Shown piece after piece: positions 1 to 8,349 of a stretch of DNA of 25,877 nucleotides (position 1 is its first letter; the number at the start of each line of letters is the position of its first letter). The notes under the pieces were generated by a model. The model did no database searches and had not been told where the DNA came from. It worked only from the letters and a program-made list of their open reading frames with translations. Origin of the DNA: JAAYBQ01 sp035403465 (GTDB lineage Bacteria; Spirochaetota; UBA4802; UBA5550); the NCBI GenBank assembly GCA_035403465.1, contig DAONFG010000043.1, forward strand, positions 1 through 25,877. The letters are read 5' to 3'. The position numbers and the translations under genes were made by a program.

Positions 1-1092
1 CGTCAGGTTGGCGAATGCTGTTGAACCTGCCAGTACCATGAAAAACGGAACTATCTCCTGGCATGGTGGTATGGCAAACCACGATGCCGCCATGAATCCT
101 CCGCCCGAGAATTTTTTCATATCAAGTTTTCCCAGGTTGGAAATGATGCCGGAATTATGATATAGCCCCGCAGCATGTTTCTGTTTTATGATTTTTTTCA
201 GTTCCCGGGTCATTATGCTGATCGGGACATGGTTCATAAATCTTTCCCTCTGATACATTCTGCAGTCGTAGAGATTTTCTATCTGCCAGTCTATATCTTT
301 TGAAACAGTTTCAGCCGTTGCTTCTTCAGGTATCCCGATGTAAATAGTGTTGGTCAGGTTTCCCGTTGAGCTGAGCCCGGGCTTGCGCTGCCGCAGGTCA
401 ACGGGTATTGTGAGGCGGACTTTGCCTTTGTTGTGTCTGCGCGCTTCCTGTGCCACAAGTACTGAAAGCTGCGGAAGAAGCTTTCTGTACCTGCCGTCAA
501 GTTTTATGCGTCTCCATGTAACCCCACCTTTATCACCCTCCGCTATTCCTGTTGGAGCTATAAATTCCTGAGGGGGAGGGAAACGGCCCTCTTTGTTGAG
601 ACTCATGGCCAGTTCATAATCTGTAAGTGTGGAATCTGAACCAAGAGGTTCTTCACCTCTAAGGACACGGAAGATATCCTCAGCCCAGTGAATTGTCCCT
701 CTCCCGTCCATTACCGCATGATGAGTTCTGAATGCTGCACGTGGTGTATCACCCTTGATAAGAACAACTTCGCATGTTGGACCTTTGAACGGGTTAAGAT
801 ACTCCTGGAGAAATGGGGCACCGTCATCGCCTGTACCTGACCAGTCCGCTCCATCAACAAGACGCAGACGAGGTGTTTCCCCAGAATCAATCCACCTGGA
901 AAAAGAGAGTGCCCCTTTTAAAGTAACCCTGCTGCCGGGATTTGCCTTTGATGCAATTTCAAGGGCTAACCTCCATTTACTTTCATCGAAGGTTCCCTCA
1001 CCTTCATAAATCATCTGGTTGCAGAAAGGGGGAGTTATCCTGTCAGTTGCAAGGAAAAATCGTTCATTAAATGAAAGGGATCGTTTGTACAT
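1..1092 (-). CDS. HHxxxDG acyltransferase-like protein, copy 3 (partial, C-terminus off the edge)
   Basis: An open frame runs from ATG at 1092 to the window edge (364 codons); by comparison with its two neighbours only about 30-40 residues are missing. It is a paralogue of the two genes upstream of it in the operon. It carries HHAVMDG at residues 124-130, the catalytic motif of the condensation/CoA-dependent acyltransferase superfamily (NRPS C domains, PapA, wax-ester synthase/DGAT, chloramphenicol acetyltransferase), followed by an RGT..WAEDIFRVLRGEEP block shared by all three copies. Other shared blocks are NPGSR, W(I/V)DSG, GAPFL and GP(T/S)CEV. The histidine would transfer an acyl group to a hydroxyl or amine acceptor; donor and acceptor cannot be read from the sequence. 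There is no signal peptide, so it is probably cytoplasmic. No Shine-Dalgarno sequence precedes the ATG. The 56-bp gap to the previous gene holds a palindrome and TATAAT-like boxes, so it may have its own promoter. Confidence 0.8.
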   Translation of the reverse strand, partial: MYKRSLSFNERFFLATDRITPPFCNQMIYEGEGTFDESKWRLALEIASKANPGSRVTLKGALSFSRWIDSGETPRLRLVDGADWSGTGDDGAPFLQEYLNPFKGPTCEVVLIKGDTPRAAFRTHHAVMDGRGTIHWAEDIFRVLRGEEPLGSDSTLTDYELAMSLNKEGRFPPPQEFIAPTGIAEGDKGGVTWRRIKLDGRYRKLLPQLSVLVAQEARRHNKGKVRLTIPVDLRQRKPGLSSTGNLTNTIYIGIPEEATAETVSKDIDWQIENLYDCRMYQRERFMNHVPISIMTRELKKIIKQKHAAGLYHNSGIISNLGKLDMKKFSGGGFMAASWFAIPPCQEIVPFFMVLAGSTAFANLT

Positions 1093-1128
1093 TATAGTGT
1101 ATATTATAATCCGTTATTTTTTGCGTAT

Positions 1129-1146
1129 ATACTGCCGCGGCGGTAT
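1129..1146. repeat. 18-bp near-perfect GC-rich palindrome between acyltransferase copies 2 and 3
   Basis: ATACTGCCG at 1129-1137 faces CGGCGGTAT at 1138-1146 with one non-Watson-Crick (G-T) position. It is GC-rich within AT-rich DNA and sits just upstream (minus strand) of the third acyltransferase gene. It may be an operator or the base of a processing hairpin; no function can be assigned. Confidence 0.4.
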
Positions 1147-1148
1147 GT

Positions 1149-2348
1149 TCATGATTGTATTAGTTTATTTTTAATACTTTTAAGTATATTATCAAGCCTG
1201 TTATTATCAGCAAGAACTTTTGGTAAAGTCAGTATTATTTCAAGGGTGTTTTCCCGGCTCGTAAGCCCCAGGAAAAAAGGCACGTTTTCAAAACTGGGGG
1301 GAATGCCCCATAAGATGTTTGAATTAAAACCTCCGCCGCTGAAAACTTTTTTAAAAACATTCACGGGTATAAATCCCATATTACTCAGAATACCCGAAGT
1401 ACCGTATTTCATGTTCATGGTGCCGGTCTTAATTCTGTAATTTCCCGCGCGTTTCAGCAATCCAATGGGAAGATGACAAATTAACGGATCAAACCTGTCT
1501 ATCATGCATTCGCGTTTCCCTTCAAGCTGTTTTTTTATATCATATGATATTGATTCAGGGGTGGAATCCTGTTTAACCTCAACGTATATGGCAATGGCAA
1601 GATTTCCTGTTGATTTTACATTTTTATCCAGTGGCCGCAGGTCCACGGGAATGGAAAACCGGACCGGTCCCTGCTGGTGCTTCCATGCTTCACGCGCTGA
1701 AATTACCATGACCTGTCCGAGAATATTTTTAAAACTGCCGGGTATGGTTATACGTTTCCAGGTTACACCCCTTGCAGGCTTTCCCGGCTGACCGGTTGGA
1801 GCTATGCAGTTTCTGGGAAAGGGGGTACGGTATTCTGCCTGAACAGATCGGGCCAGTTCAGTGTCGGTGATTGCCGAATGGGACCCCGAAGGTTCTTCGC
1901 CCCTGAGCACGCGGAAAATGTCTTCAGCCCAGAGCAGTGTGCCTCTTCCATCCATAACCGAATGATGTGTCCTGAAACAGACACGTAAGGGATTTCCATG
2001 CAGCAGTAGAACTTCACACGTAGGGCCTTCGCGCGGTATCAGTCTCTTTTCTAAAAAAGGCGCTCCATCAGGCCCCGTACAATCCCATCGGCCGGAGTCT
2101 ATTTCTATAACTTCAGGGGTAACACCCGAGTCTACCCACCTGCTTCCAGCCAGATGCCCCTTGAGTATCAGCCGGCTTCCCGGATTCGCTGCTGAAGCTG
2201 TTTTTACCGCATTACGCCATTTGTTTAAATCAAAGAAACCTTCGCCATCTAGGAAAAGCTGGTTAACAACCGGCGGACATATTTCATCAGCAGCAATAAA
2301 CATGCGCTCGTTATATGACAATTTCCTGGAATAAATTCTATTGGTCAT
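1149..2348 (-). CDS. HHxxxDG acyltransferase-like protein, copy 2
   Basis: This is a stand-alone protein of about 400 residues, the middle of three tandem paralogues. HHSVMDG lies near residue 130, inside an RTHH(A/S)VMDGRGT block and ahead of AEDIFRVLRGEEP. This is the catalytic His motif of the condensation-domain/CoA-dependent acyltransferase superfamily. An STGNL block in the middle and a SNMG segment near the C-terminus correspond to segments conserved in the other two copies. I place the start at 2348 rather than 2363: the shorter protein (MTNRIYSRKLSYNER) aligns with the N-terminus of copy 3, a GGGA box lies 8 nt upstream, and the overlap with the previous gene falls from 26 to 11 bp. 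That overlap points to translational coupling. The acyl donor and acceptor are unknown. No signal peptide or membrane segment is visible, so it is probably cytoplasmic or peripheral. Confidence 0.82.
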   Translation of the reverse strand: MTNRIYSRKLSYNERMFIAADEICPPVVNQLFLDGEGFFDLNKWRNAVKTASAANPGSRLILKGHLAGSRWVDSGVTPEVIEIDSGRWDCTGPDGAPFLEKRLIPREGPTCEVLLLHGNPLRVCFRTHHSVMDGRGTLLWAEDIFRVLRGEEPSGSHSAITDTELARSVQAEYRTPFPRNCIAPTGQPGKPARGVTWKRITIPGSFKNILGQVMVISAREAWKHQQGPVRFSIPVDLRPLDKNVKSTGNLAIAIYVEVKQDSTPESISYDIKKQLEGKRECMIDRFDPLICHLPIGLLKRAGNYRIKTGTMNMKYGTSGILSNMGFIPVNVFKKVFSGGGFNSNILWGIPPSFENVPFFLGLTSRENTLEIILTLPKVLADNNRLDNILKSIKNKLIQS

Positions 2349-3540
2349 GCAAAATCCCGGCATCTGCTTTTAACCAGGCTGTCAGCCTGGTTAAAACATC
2401 TTCAATTGTACCATTTTTATTATAGCATGATGGTGCAGTGAGAACAATTTCAAGACCGGCAGCAGTTCCCTGTAAAGTTATGAAAAAGGGGGAGAGTCTG
2501 TTCCCGGGCGGAACAAAAAATACTGATTCGGCAGTGAATGTATTAGTTGTAAATGACCCGGAGGATATCCTGCCCAGGTTTGAAATGGTTGCTGAACAAC
2601 GGAAGATGCCGGTTCTTTGTGATTCGGCTGCTTCCCTGGACAGGGCTGCTTTAAGAACATATCGCGGGATGAACTTTAAAATATGGTCCTCCCATGTAAG
2701 GACCCCGTCGATATGCTCGTTGATACGCATTTTAAGGTCATCGCTCAGTCTGCTTTGTGTTGTAGCTTTATCAAGATTTAAAAAAATGGCATTTGTAAGA
2801 TTCCCTGTAGAGCGCAGTCCTTCCCTTCGGTTTCGCAAGTCTACGGGTATGGCAATGCGGATTTTTCCTTCGCCGTATCTCCATGACTCAGAAGCAATAA
2901 ACATCATAACCGATGGAAGCAGGTCTGTAAATCTGCCGTAAATCTGTTTCCTGAACCAGGTAAATCCGTCTCCTGTGCCGGGCTTTCCCATCGGTGAGAG
3001 ATAGCGTTCGGAGACAGTTTTCTCTGTTTTTTTGGACAGGTTAAGCAGGTTATCCTCAGTAGTGATATACTCTGAACCTTCAGGTTTTTCGCCGCGCAGT
3101 ACGCGGAAGATATCTTCGGCCCAGGTTGCAGTACCTCTGCCATCCATTACCGCGTGGTGAGTCCTGAAGGCGACACGGATTTTTCTGCCTGTAATAAAAA
3201 GGACTTCGCATGATGGACCTGAAACAATATTAAGCCTGCCAAGAAGAAACGGGGCGCCATTCATGTCATAACCGGACCATGCTGATCCGTCAACTATACG
3301 GACAGGTGGAGTTTGTCCGGAATCGACCCACTTTTTTCTCCAGGGCATACCCCTGAGCAAAAGACGTGATCCGGGATTTGTCTGTGACGCTTCTTTAACT
3401 GCCTTTTGCAGTTCGGCAGGATCTATTGAGCCGCTGCCTTCAATGACCATCTGGTTAGAAAAAGGGGGCCATAATTCCTCTGCTGCCACCCATAAGCGGG
3501 AAGCATTCGTTTGAGGCCTGAATTTTTTCTTCCCGGTCAT
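2338..3540 (-). CDS. HHxxxDG acyltransferase-like protein, copy 1
   Basis: This 400-residue protein is the first of three tandem paralogues in transcription order. HHAVMDG is at residues 128-134, in the same RTHHAVMDGRGT context as the other copies. It also shares NPGSR (55-59), WVDSG (71-75), GAPFL (95-99), GPSCEV (108-113), an RSTGNLTNAIF block and a TISNLGR block. The layout matches single-domain CoA-dependent acyltransferases (PapA-like, wax-ester synthase/DGAT-like, or a free-standing condensation domain). A C-domain alone, without adenylation or carrier domains nearby, argues for CoA or free-lipid chemistry rather than a classic NRPS; this is inference. The gene starts 20 bp after the LolA-like gene ends, with no clear Shine-Dalgarno, so it probably depends on operon readthrough. 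The three copies are well diverged but all keep the catalytic histidines, which suggests different substrates or successive acylation steps. Confidence 0.83.
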   Translation of the reverse strand: MTGKKKFRPQTNASRLWVAAEELWPPFSNQMVIEGSGSIDPAELQKAVKEASQTNPGSRLLLRGMPWRKKWVDSGQTPPVRIVDGSAWSGYDMNGAPFLLGRLNIVSGPSCEVLFITGRKIRVAFRTHHAVMDGRGTATWAEDIFRVLRGEKPEGSEYITTEDNLLNLSKKTEKTVSERYLSPMGKPGTGDGFTWFRKQIYGRFTDLLPSVMMFIASESWRYGEGKIRIAIPVDLRNRREGLRSTGNLTNAIFLNLDKATTQSRLSDDLKMRINEHIDGVLTWEDHILKFIPRYVLKAALSREAAESQRTGIFRCSATISNLGRISSGSFTTNTFTAESVFFVPPGNRLSPFFITLQGTAAGLEIVLTAPSCYNKNGTIEDVLTRLTAWLKADAGILHDQ

Positions 3541-3560
3541 AGATCAGCAGCAGTAATGGA

Positions 3561-4298
3561 TTAACGCAATGCGTCCTTGGAGAATGTTGAATCTTCTATG
3601 TCGATGTTGTAGAGTACTTTCTGAACTACGAGTTCAGTTCTGCCTGAACCATCTGCCATTGTAACAACAATCTTCATGGGAGTCAGTATTCCATTGGTAT
3701 TTTTTATGTTCTGGTTTTCCAGGGATTTGAAAAGTTTATCTTTCTGGTAGAAATCAATTTTAACTACGAAAAAATCTGATTTTCGAACGTATAGTGTATA
3801 CTTGTTATAAGTTTTATTTCCTGATTTTTTTATTGCCTCAACCGTATAACAATCATCGCCGTTGATTTTTGCATCTGCAAGTGTCTTGTAAGTGTAATTC
3901 TCGACATCCCTGCTCTCAAGGTCTTCATAAGTCATGTGTGACTGCACAAAGTTTTCACTTTTATCTCCGCCGACAATTCTTTTCACTTTGCCTGATGAAA
4001 GCCTCAGCCACTGGTCGTCCTCACCGTCTTTTTTTGTATGGGTAAGGACTTTTATCTGTGTCGGTTTTGTGAAGGTGATCAGCACCCGGTCTCCGCTTTT
4101 AGTGGTTTTCTGCATGAGGATGAATTCTTTTTCGTTTACGCTGCTCCCTTTGTAGATATTCATTGTGACCTTGGTCTTGGCACTTTTTGGTTTGGCAAGT
4201 TTTTCCGACTTGTCTATTATCTCCCTGCCGGTCATGGCAAAAAGCAATGTTGTGACTACAAAGGGGATTGCCAGTGTCAGTAAAGCTATGCGTTTCAT
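3561..4298 (-). CDS. LolA-like outer membrane lipoprotein-sorting protein (PF17131-type)
   Basis: This 245-residue protein has a clear type I signal peptide (MKR followed by a hydrophobic stretch, likely cut after LFA at 21), so it is periplasmic. The mature part matches the LolA_like / COG2834 'outer membrane lipoprotein-sorting protein' family. RVLITFTKP (71-79) is followed by DDQWLRL (94-100), KVKRIVGGDKSENF (104-117) and MTYEDL (122-127), the family's hallmark order (DDQWLYLP..K..RRI..F.GSDFTYEDL). Members have the half-barrel LolA/LppX fold that shields a lipid or lipoprotein acyl chain in the periplasm. They are often encoded next to MMPL/RND transporters and DUF1302-type outer-membrane proteins. 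Here the gene lies between a lipoprotein and three acyltransferases, which suggests it carries their product across the periplasm (inference). A good ribosome site (AGGAG, 5-nt spacer) supports the start. Confidence 0.85.
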   Translation of the reverse strand: MKRIALLTLAIPFVVTTLLFAMTGREIIDKSEKLAKPKSAKTKVTMNIYKGSSVNEKEFILMQKTTKSGDRVLITFTKPTQIKVLTHTKKDGEDDQWLRLSSGKVKRIVGGDKSENFVQSHMTYEDLESRDVENYTYKTLADAKINGDDCYTVEAIKKSGNKTYNKYTLYVRKSDFFVVKIDFYQKDKLFKSLENQNIKNTNGILTPMKIVVTMADGSGRTELVVQKVLYNIDIEDSTFSKDALR

Positions 4299-4352
4299 TT
4301 AAATCTCCTGTTTCAAGTTTTATTATAATATTATATTTATAGAACTGTGTTC

Positions 4353-6893
4353 TTATTCATATTGCCTGTTTGAAAAGATACTTATGTACTCATTACTAAG
4401 CGTATTTGTCTGGTTCAGGTAAAGCCTCGGGTACTTCATAGGAGCTTTCTGTCCTGTTGGTATAAGCCCAATGTAGTACCATGTCCAGTAATAACCAAGA
4501 TTTTCACCAGTATCCGGCCAGCCGTTTCCGTTTGCATCAAGTATTACATAAACATAAACATTCTGTATATACTTCGAACTGTAAGTGGAAGTAACAGGTA
4601 TGCTGTCATATATGAATGGGAAAAGACTGACTGTATATGTCTGGTTCTGCCAGGTGCTTGTATCCGGTATTTTCAGATAATCAATGGATATGATATAATC
4701 CATATCTGTTATGCCGTAGCTGGGTGTACCTCCCCACCAGTCCCAGCTGTCATCAACACCGTCCTTGTATATCATGACAACAAGTACATCTTTGCCCCTG
4801 ATATCTGAAGCACTCATGTCGTATGCATAACTGGTGGTCTGGTTGAATTTGAAACTGAATGTTGTATTATAATTGTTAAGTGTTTTGTTTATACCAAAAC
4901 TCCAGCCATTGCTTAGACTTGCTGTATTTGAACCTGCAGTCAGTACTTTAGAATACGATAAGCTTGATTTCTGCTGGTAGTACCCGATCTTGTCGTTTGC
5001 TGTAGGATTGGGGAATCCACCTGTGTAATCTATGTCGTAAAGAGCAAGTATCCTTATCTCGTCGCCGGGTACAAGGCCGGTATTTGTAAGGTCTATGTTA
5101 TATGTGGTTGATCCCTGCGGAATTTTAACAAAGTATTTTATCACTGACATCGGGTCATTGAACAACTCGAACGTATTCTCAGCTTTCGCTATTATAATAA
5201 AAACAGGTTTTGTTGAGCTTGTCGAGTAACCTGTTGGCGCGGTAAAAGATCCGCTTATGGACAGCGGTGTGCCGCCTGTAACCGGCGCAGCATAATCCAT
5301 GGTGAATTCAATGTTATACCCGCTGTTTGTGGCATTATTAAGTGTTACAAGTGACGGTATACTGTTTTCGTTATTTGAATAGAATCCAAGCCTGTCGCCG
5401 TCATCAGGTTTCCCGTTGTTATTAAGGTCAAGTACCGCGATCAGGTAAACACCTGATACAGGGAAGCTGCCTACGAACGGGAAGAGATCGATTGAATAAG
5501 GAACATCTGAAATTCCTTTTGTAACTTCTGTGTATCCGATAATCTTGTCCATATCTATATCAGCGTCAAGGGAATCTATCGCGCCGTTATATGCTATGAT
5601 AATTACTTTACCGCTCCCGGCGCCTGTTATTGTGCCGTTTACAACTGCGTTGTTTGCAGTATATGTTTTGTTTACGGCAAAAGTCCAGCCGCCTGTTATG
5701 AGTGCAGTGTTGGTACCTTCAGCAAGAACCATTGAATACAGGAATTCTGAACTGTTCTGGTAGTAGCCGATCATGTCGCCGGCTGAAAGGCTGGGGAATC
5801 CTACTGTGTAGTCTTTGTCCCAGAGCGCGATAATCCTTATCTCATCGCCTGCTGCCAGTCCTGTATTTGTAAGGTCTATGTTATAAGTTGTTGTCCCCTG
5901 CGGCAGTTTGACAAAATATTTTATCGCCGAGATTGGGTTTTCAAAAAGATCATCAGCGTCAGCAGCAGTGGTGATTAATATGAATATCGGTTTTGTTGAT
6001 GCCGTATAACCGTCAGGGGGAGTGATTGAACCGTTTATGGATATCTCTGCACCGCTGCCTGAAGGCTCTGTGTAATCCATGGTAAATTCAATGTTATACC
6101 CGCTGTTTGCTTCATTTTTAAGTTCTACTAGTGACGGTATATTGTTTTCGTTATTTGAATAGAATCCCAGCCTGTCACCATTATCAGGTACACCATTCAG
6201 ATTAACATCGAGTATTGCTATAATATAAACATTTGCAATCGGGAATGCAGGGCAAAAGGGGAGAAGCTCCATTGTGTAAGCTGTATCCGCTGCCTCCTTT
6301 GAAGTATTCAGGAACCCTATTATTTTGCTGAAGTCAATGTCTGCATCCATAGAGGTGATTTCGCCGGTGTATGCAATAACAATTACATCACCGCTTTCGG
6401 TGCCTTTGATTGTTCCACTGACCGTGGCGTTGTTTTCTTTGTATGTTTTATCCAGCGTAACAACTATGCCGGAATTCTCGCCGTTCTGAAGAGTGTAGTA
6501 GTAGCTGTATGTCGCTGAATCAATATAGTAACCGACAATGTCGCCCTCTGAAAGGTTCGGGATTCCGCCCTGGTAATTTTCAGTACTGAAAGCGAAAAAA
6601 CAGACCTTGCTGCCTGATTTTAAACCTGATTCACTGAGGTCGACGCTAAAAGTTCCTGTAGAGGTGTCAATCTGCACCATGTCTACTATCGTGTCAAGGG
6701 GGGCATCCATGATCTGCTGGTAATCGATAGTTTTGGATATAACCAGAAAGACAGAGCTGCCGGATTTAGCTTTTGAGGCCGCAGCTTCAACTTTGCCCGA
6801 GACGCTGATATCGGTTTGCAGAATGGCTGCGCATGAGCTTAATACCATGGTTAAGAAAACGCATGTTATTAATGATAATATCCTAGAATACAT
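4353..6893 (-). CDS. Large three-repeat lipoprotein with calcium-loop-like motifs
   Basis: This 846-residue protein has a lipoprotein signal: MYSR, a hydrophobic core and LSSC, with the acylated Cys at residue 21. No Asp follows the Cys. The rest is three modules of about 260 residues (roughly 28-285, 285-545 and 545-846). Each begins with a beta-rich segment containing a GYY element, then an NKT/DKT..N.TVSGTI-like strand region, and ends in a D-x-N-x-N-G-x-P-D-x-G-D loop at 229-240, 489-500 and 786-797 (the last has E at the final position). These loops resemble calcium-binding DxNxDGxxD loops of dockerin/EF-hand type. Modules 1 and 2 are almost identical around GFYSNNEN..IPSLV and SGYNIEFTMDY, also at DNA level, indicating recent duplication. 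Module 3 is the most diverged and is Trp/Tyr-rich. TAGGAG 6 nt before the ATG supports the start; the gene overlaps the upstream OMP gene by 11 bp. I do not recognise the family. A surface or periplasmic scaffold role is inference. Confidence 0.85.
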   Translation of the reverse strand: MYSRILSLITCVFLTMVLSSCAAILQTDISVSGKVEAAASKAKSGSSVFLVISKTIDYQQIMDAPLDTIVDMVQIDTSTGTFSVDLSESGLKSGSKVCFFAFSTENYQGGIPNLSEGDIVGYYIDSATYSYYYTLQNGENSGIVVTLDKTYKENNATVSGTIKGTESGDVIVIAYTGEITSMDADIDFSKIIGFLNTSKEAADTAYTMELLPFCPAFPIANVYIIAILDVNLNGVPDNGDRLGFYSNNENNIPSLVELKNEANSGYNIEFTMDYTEPSGSGAEISINGSITPPDGYTASTKPIFILITTAADADDLFENPISAIKYFVKLPQGTTTYNIDLTNTGLAAGDEIRIIALWDKDYTVGFPSLSAGDMIGYYQNSSEFLYSMVLAEGTNTALITGGWTFAVNKTYTANNAVVNGTITGAGSGKVIIIAYNGAIDSLDADIDMDKIIGYTEVTKGISDVPYSIDLFPFVGSFPVSGVYLIAVLDLNNNGKPDDGDRLGFYSNNENSIPSLVTLNNATNSGYNIEFTMDYAAPVTGGTPLSISGSFTAPTGYSTSSTKPVFIIIAKAENTFELFNDPMSVIKYFVKIPQGSTTYNIDLTNTGLVPGDEIRILALYDIDYTGGFPNPTANDKIGYYQQKSSLSYSKVLTAGSNTASLSNGWSFGINKTLNNYNTTFSFKFNQTTSYAYDMSASDIRGKDVLVVMIYKDGVDDSWDWWGGTPSYGITDMDYIISIDYLKIPDTSTWQNQTYTVSLFPFIYDSIPVTSTYSSKYIQNVYVYVILDANGNGWPDTGENLGYYWTWYYIGLIPTGQKAPMKYPRLYLNQTNTLSNEYISIFSNRQYE
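5296..5405. repeat. Internal direct repeat, copy A (pairs with 6076-6185)
   Basis: This segment of the lipoprotein gene is nearly identical to one exactly 780 bp (260 codons) away. It covers the stretch after the calcium-like loop (GFYSNNEN through FTMDY). The in-frame spacing marks the module period and shows a tandem duplication within the gene. Confidence 0.75.
6076..6185. repeat. Internal direct repeat, copy B (pairs with 5296-5405)
   Basis: Second copy of the 780-bp-period repeat in the lipoprotein gene. Differences from copy A are scattered substitutions with no indel seen, so both copies stay in frame. Confidence 0.75.
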
Positions 6894-8349
6894 AGCGCAC
6901 TCCTACTATAAAGATTTTTTTCATTTCATACAGTGTGAACATATTAGGTTCATCGCTCTCTTCGGCTCCGATATATCCATAAGATAGCTTAAACGAGAGC
7001 CCGTTGTCAAATTCAAAACTTACTGCAGGGGATAAAATGTAACCGTGATTTTTGATGTGATAGGCTCCAATAAGGGATAAATTGATCAGTTCTTCGAAAA
7101 GGCTGTAGCTTATACTGGAACCTATGATGTCTGAATAGAATGGAGCCATAAGCTCTTTGTCGGTGTATTTGCTCTGTACCCATTCCGCGGTAAAAATCAG
7201 TTTACCATGGGTATAGTTAAAACCTGCGGCATATGAATAGTAGCCTGAAGTCCTGATCCTGAACGGCAGCAGGACTAAATCTTCATCACCCAGGGAGCTG
7301 CCGTATTCTTCATCAACAACGCCGTATTTGTCCGGAGAATATGCAGCTTCACCATGCAACTCAAAATCGCCTAAACTGAAAGAAAAGTCAATGCCTGCAT
7401 TATTGCTAATGTGGTATTCCTGTTCCACTTCTACATCCGAAGTCAGCCCAATCCATGCCATTGGCCTGAGGAGCGGCGAGGTGTCAGGTCCGCGGTAGCC
7501 GCTGATAGAAATGTCAACTCCACCAAAGGTCGATGAGAGCCTTGCCGCATATCCCATGTTCTGTTTTGCAACAGGAAGTTCTGTGTCTTCATTACCCTGG
7601 AGTTCAATAAATGACAGGTTATAATGATATCGCCAGAAATTGCCCGGTACAGGTGATATTGATCCTGTATGCACAGGAATATAGACAAGTTCCAGTGTAA
7701 AATCAGATATAAAGACCATCGCTGATACTGATGGTACGCCAGGTTTGCTCTCGTCTGCATCCTTGTAAAATAGTTCGCGTGTGTCTGATGGATTTATATA
7801 TGATGTAGGATTATAAAGGTCTGCTGTCCCCCATGCGTAAATCTGGTTGCCGAGCCTGAATTTTATGAAATCAAATCCAAGGTTTACGTAGCATTCATTG
7901 AATGAAGCTTCATAATATTTTCCTGAAATTCTTCCGTTCCTGGCTACTGTATATTTATCACCCGGATCTAATTCCGCATAAACATAATCAGGGTACTTGT
8001 TGCTGCCGAAAGCCGGAAGTGCGTAAAAATTGGGTACAATTTTAAAATATGTGTTCTCTGTTCCAAGCTGCAGCGAGAGTTTGGCCCGGAATTCATTTTT
8101 TTTATTGGCATCTCCCGGTTCTTCATAACGATAATTATGGATAAAGTTTTCGATTTCAATAAACCCGCTGAATATGGTCTGAAATCCAAGCGAAGTCTCA
8201 TCTTCGCCGAAATCATCAACAAATTCATCTTTTTCAGCGGCATATGCTGAAGATATGGCTATAAAAAAAGCAAACAGGAGTATGGCCAGCTTGATAATAA
8301 GCGGATTTGCTTTATTTGATGATAAAATTTCTGTTTTGGTCATTTTCAT
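6883..8349 (-). CDS. Outer-membrane beta-barrel protein, DUF1302-like
   Basis: This 488-residue protein has a signal peptide (hydrophobic core about 18-32, likely cut after AYA at 37). It has alternating amphipathic strands throughout and ends in Phe (VGVRYVF), the C-terminal aromatic signature recognised by the BAM machinery. The segment RLGNQIYAWGTADLYNPTSY (about 166-185) followed by INPSD resembles the conserved 'GrQ.i.WG.tD.iNPtd' stretch of DUF1302-type barrels. These are commonly encoded with LolA-like proteins and MMPL/RND transporters. An acidic stretch (about 39-53, rich in D and E) follows the signal peptide. It is the first gene of the minus-strand operon; the lipoprotein gene overlaps its end by 11 bp. 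It is probably the outer-membrane pore or receptor of the system. The exact family needs a profile search; the barrel nature is fairly sure. Confidence 0.8.
   Translation of the reverse strand: MKMTKTEILSSNKANPLIIKLAILLFAFFIAISSAYAAEKDEFVDDFGEDETSLGFQTIFSGFIEIENFIHNYRYEEPGDANKKNEFRAKLSLQLGTENTYFKIVPNFYALPAFGSNKYPDYVYAELDPGDKYTVARNGRISGKYYEASFNECYVNLGFDFIKFRLGNQIYAWGTADLYNPTSYINPSDTRELFYKDADESKPGVPSVSAMVFISDFTLELVYIPVHTGSISPVPGNFWRYHYNLSFIELQGNEDTELPVAKQNMGYAARLSSTFGGVDISISGYRGPDTSPLLRPMAWIGLTSDVEVEQEYHISNNAGIDFSFSLGDFELHGEAAYSPDKYGVVDEEYGSSLGDEDLVLLPFRIRTSGYYSYAAGFNYTHGKLIFTAEWVQSKYTDKELMAPFYSDIIGSSISYSLFEELINLSLIGAYHIKNHGYILSPAVSFEFDNGLSFKLSYGYIGAEESDEPNMFTLYEMKKIFIVGVRYVF

Noticed and set aside
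2438..2941. 167-codon plus-strand open frame opposite acyltransferase copy 1
   Set aside because: It is a shadow of a well-supported minus-strand gene, with no ribosome site and no recognisable motif.
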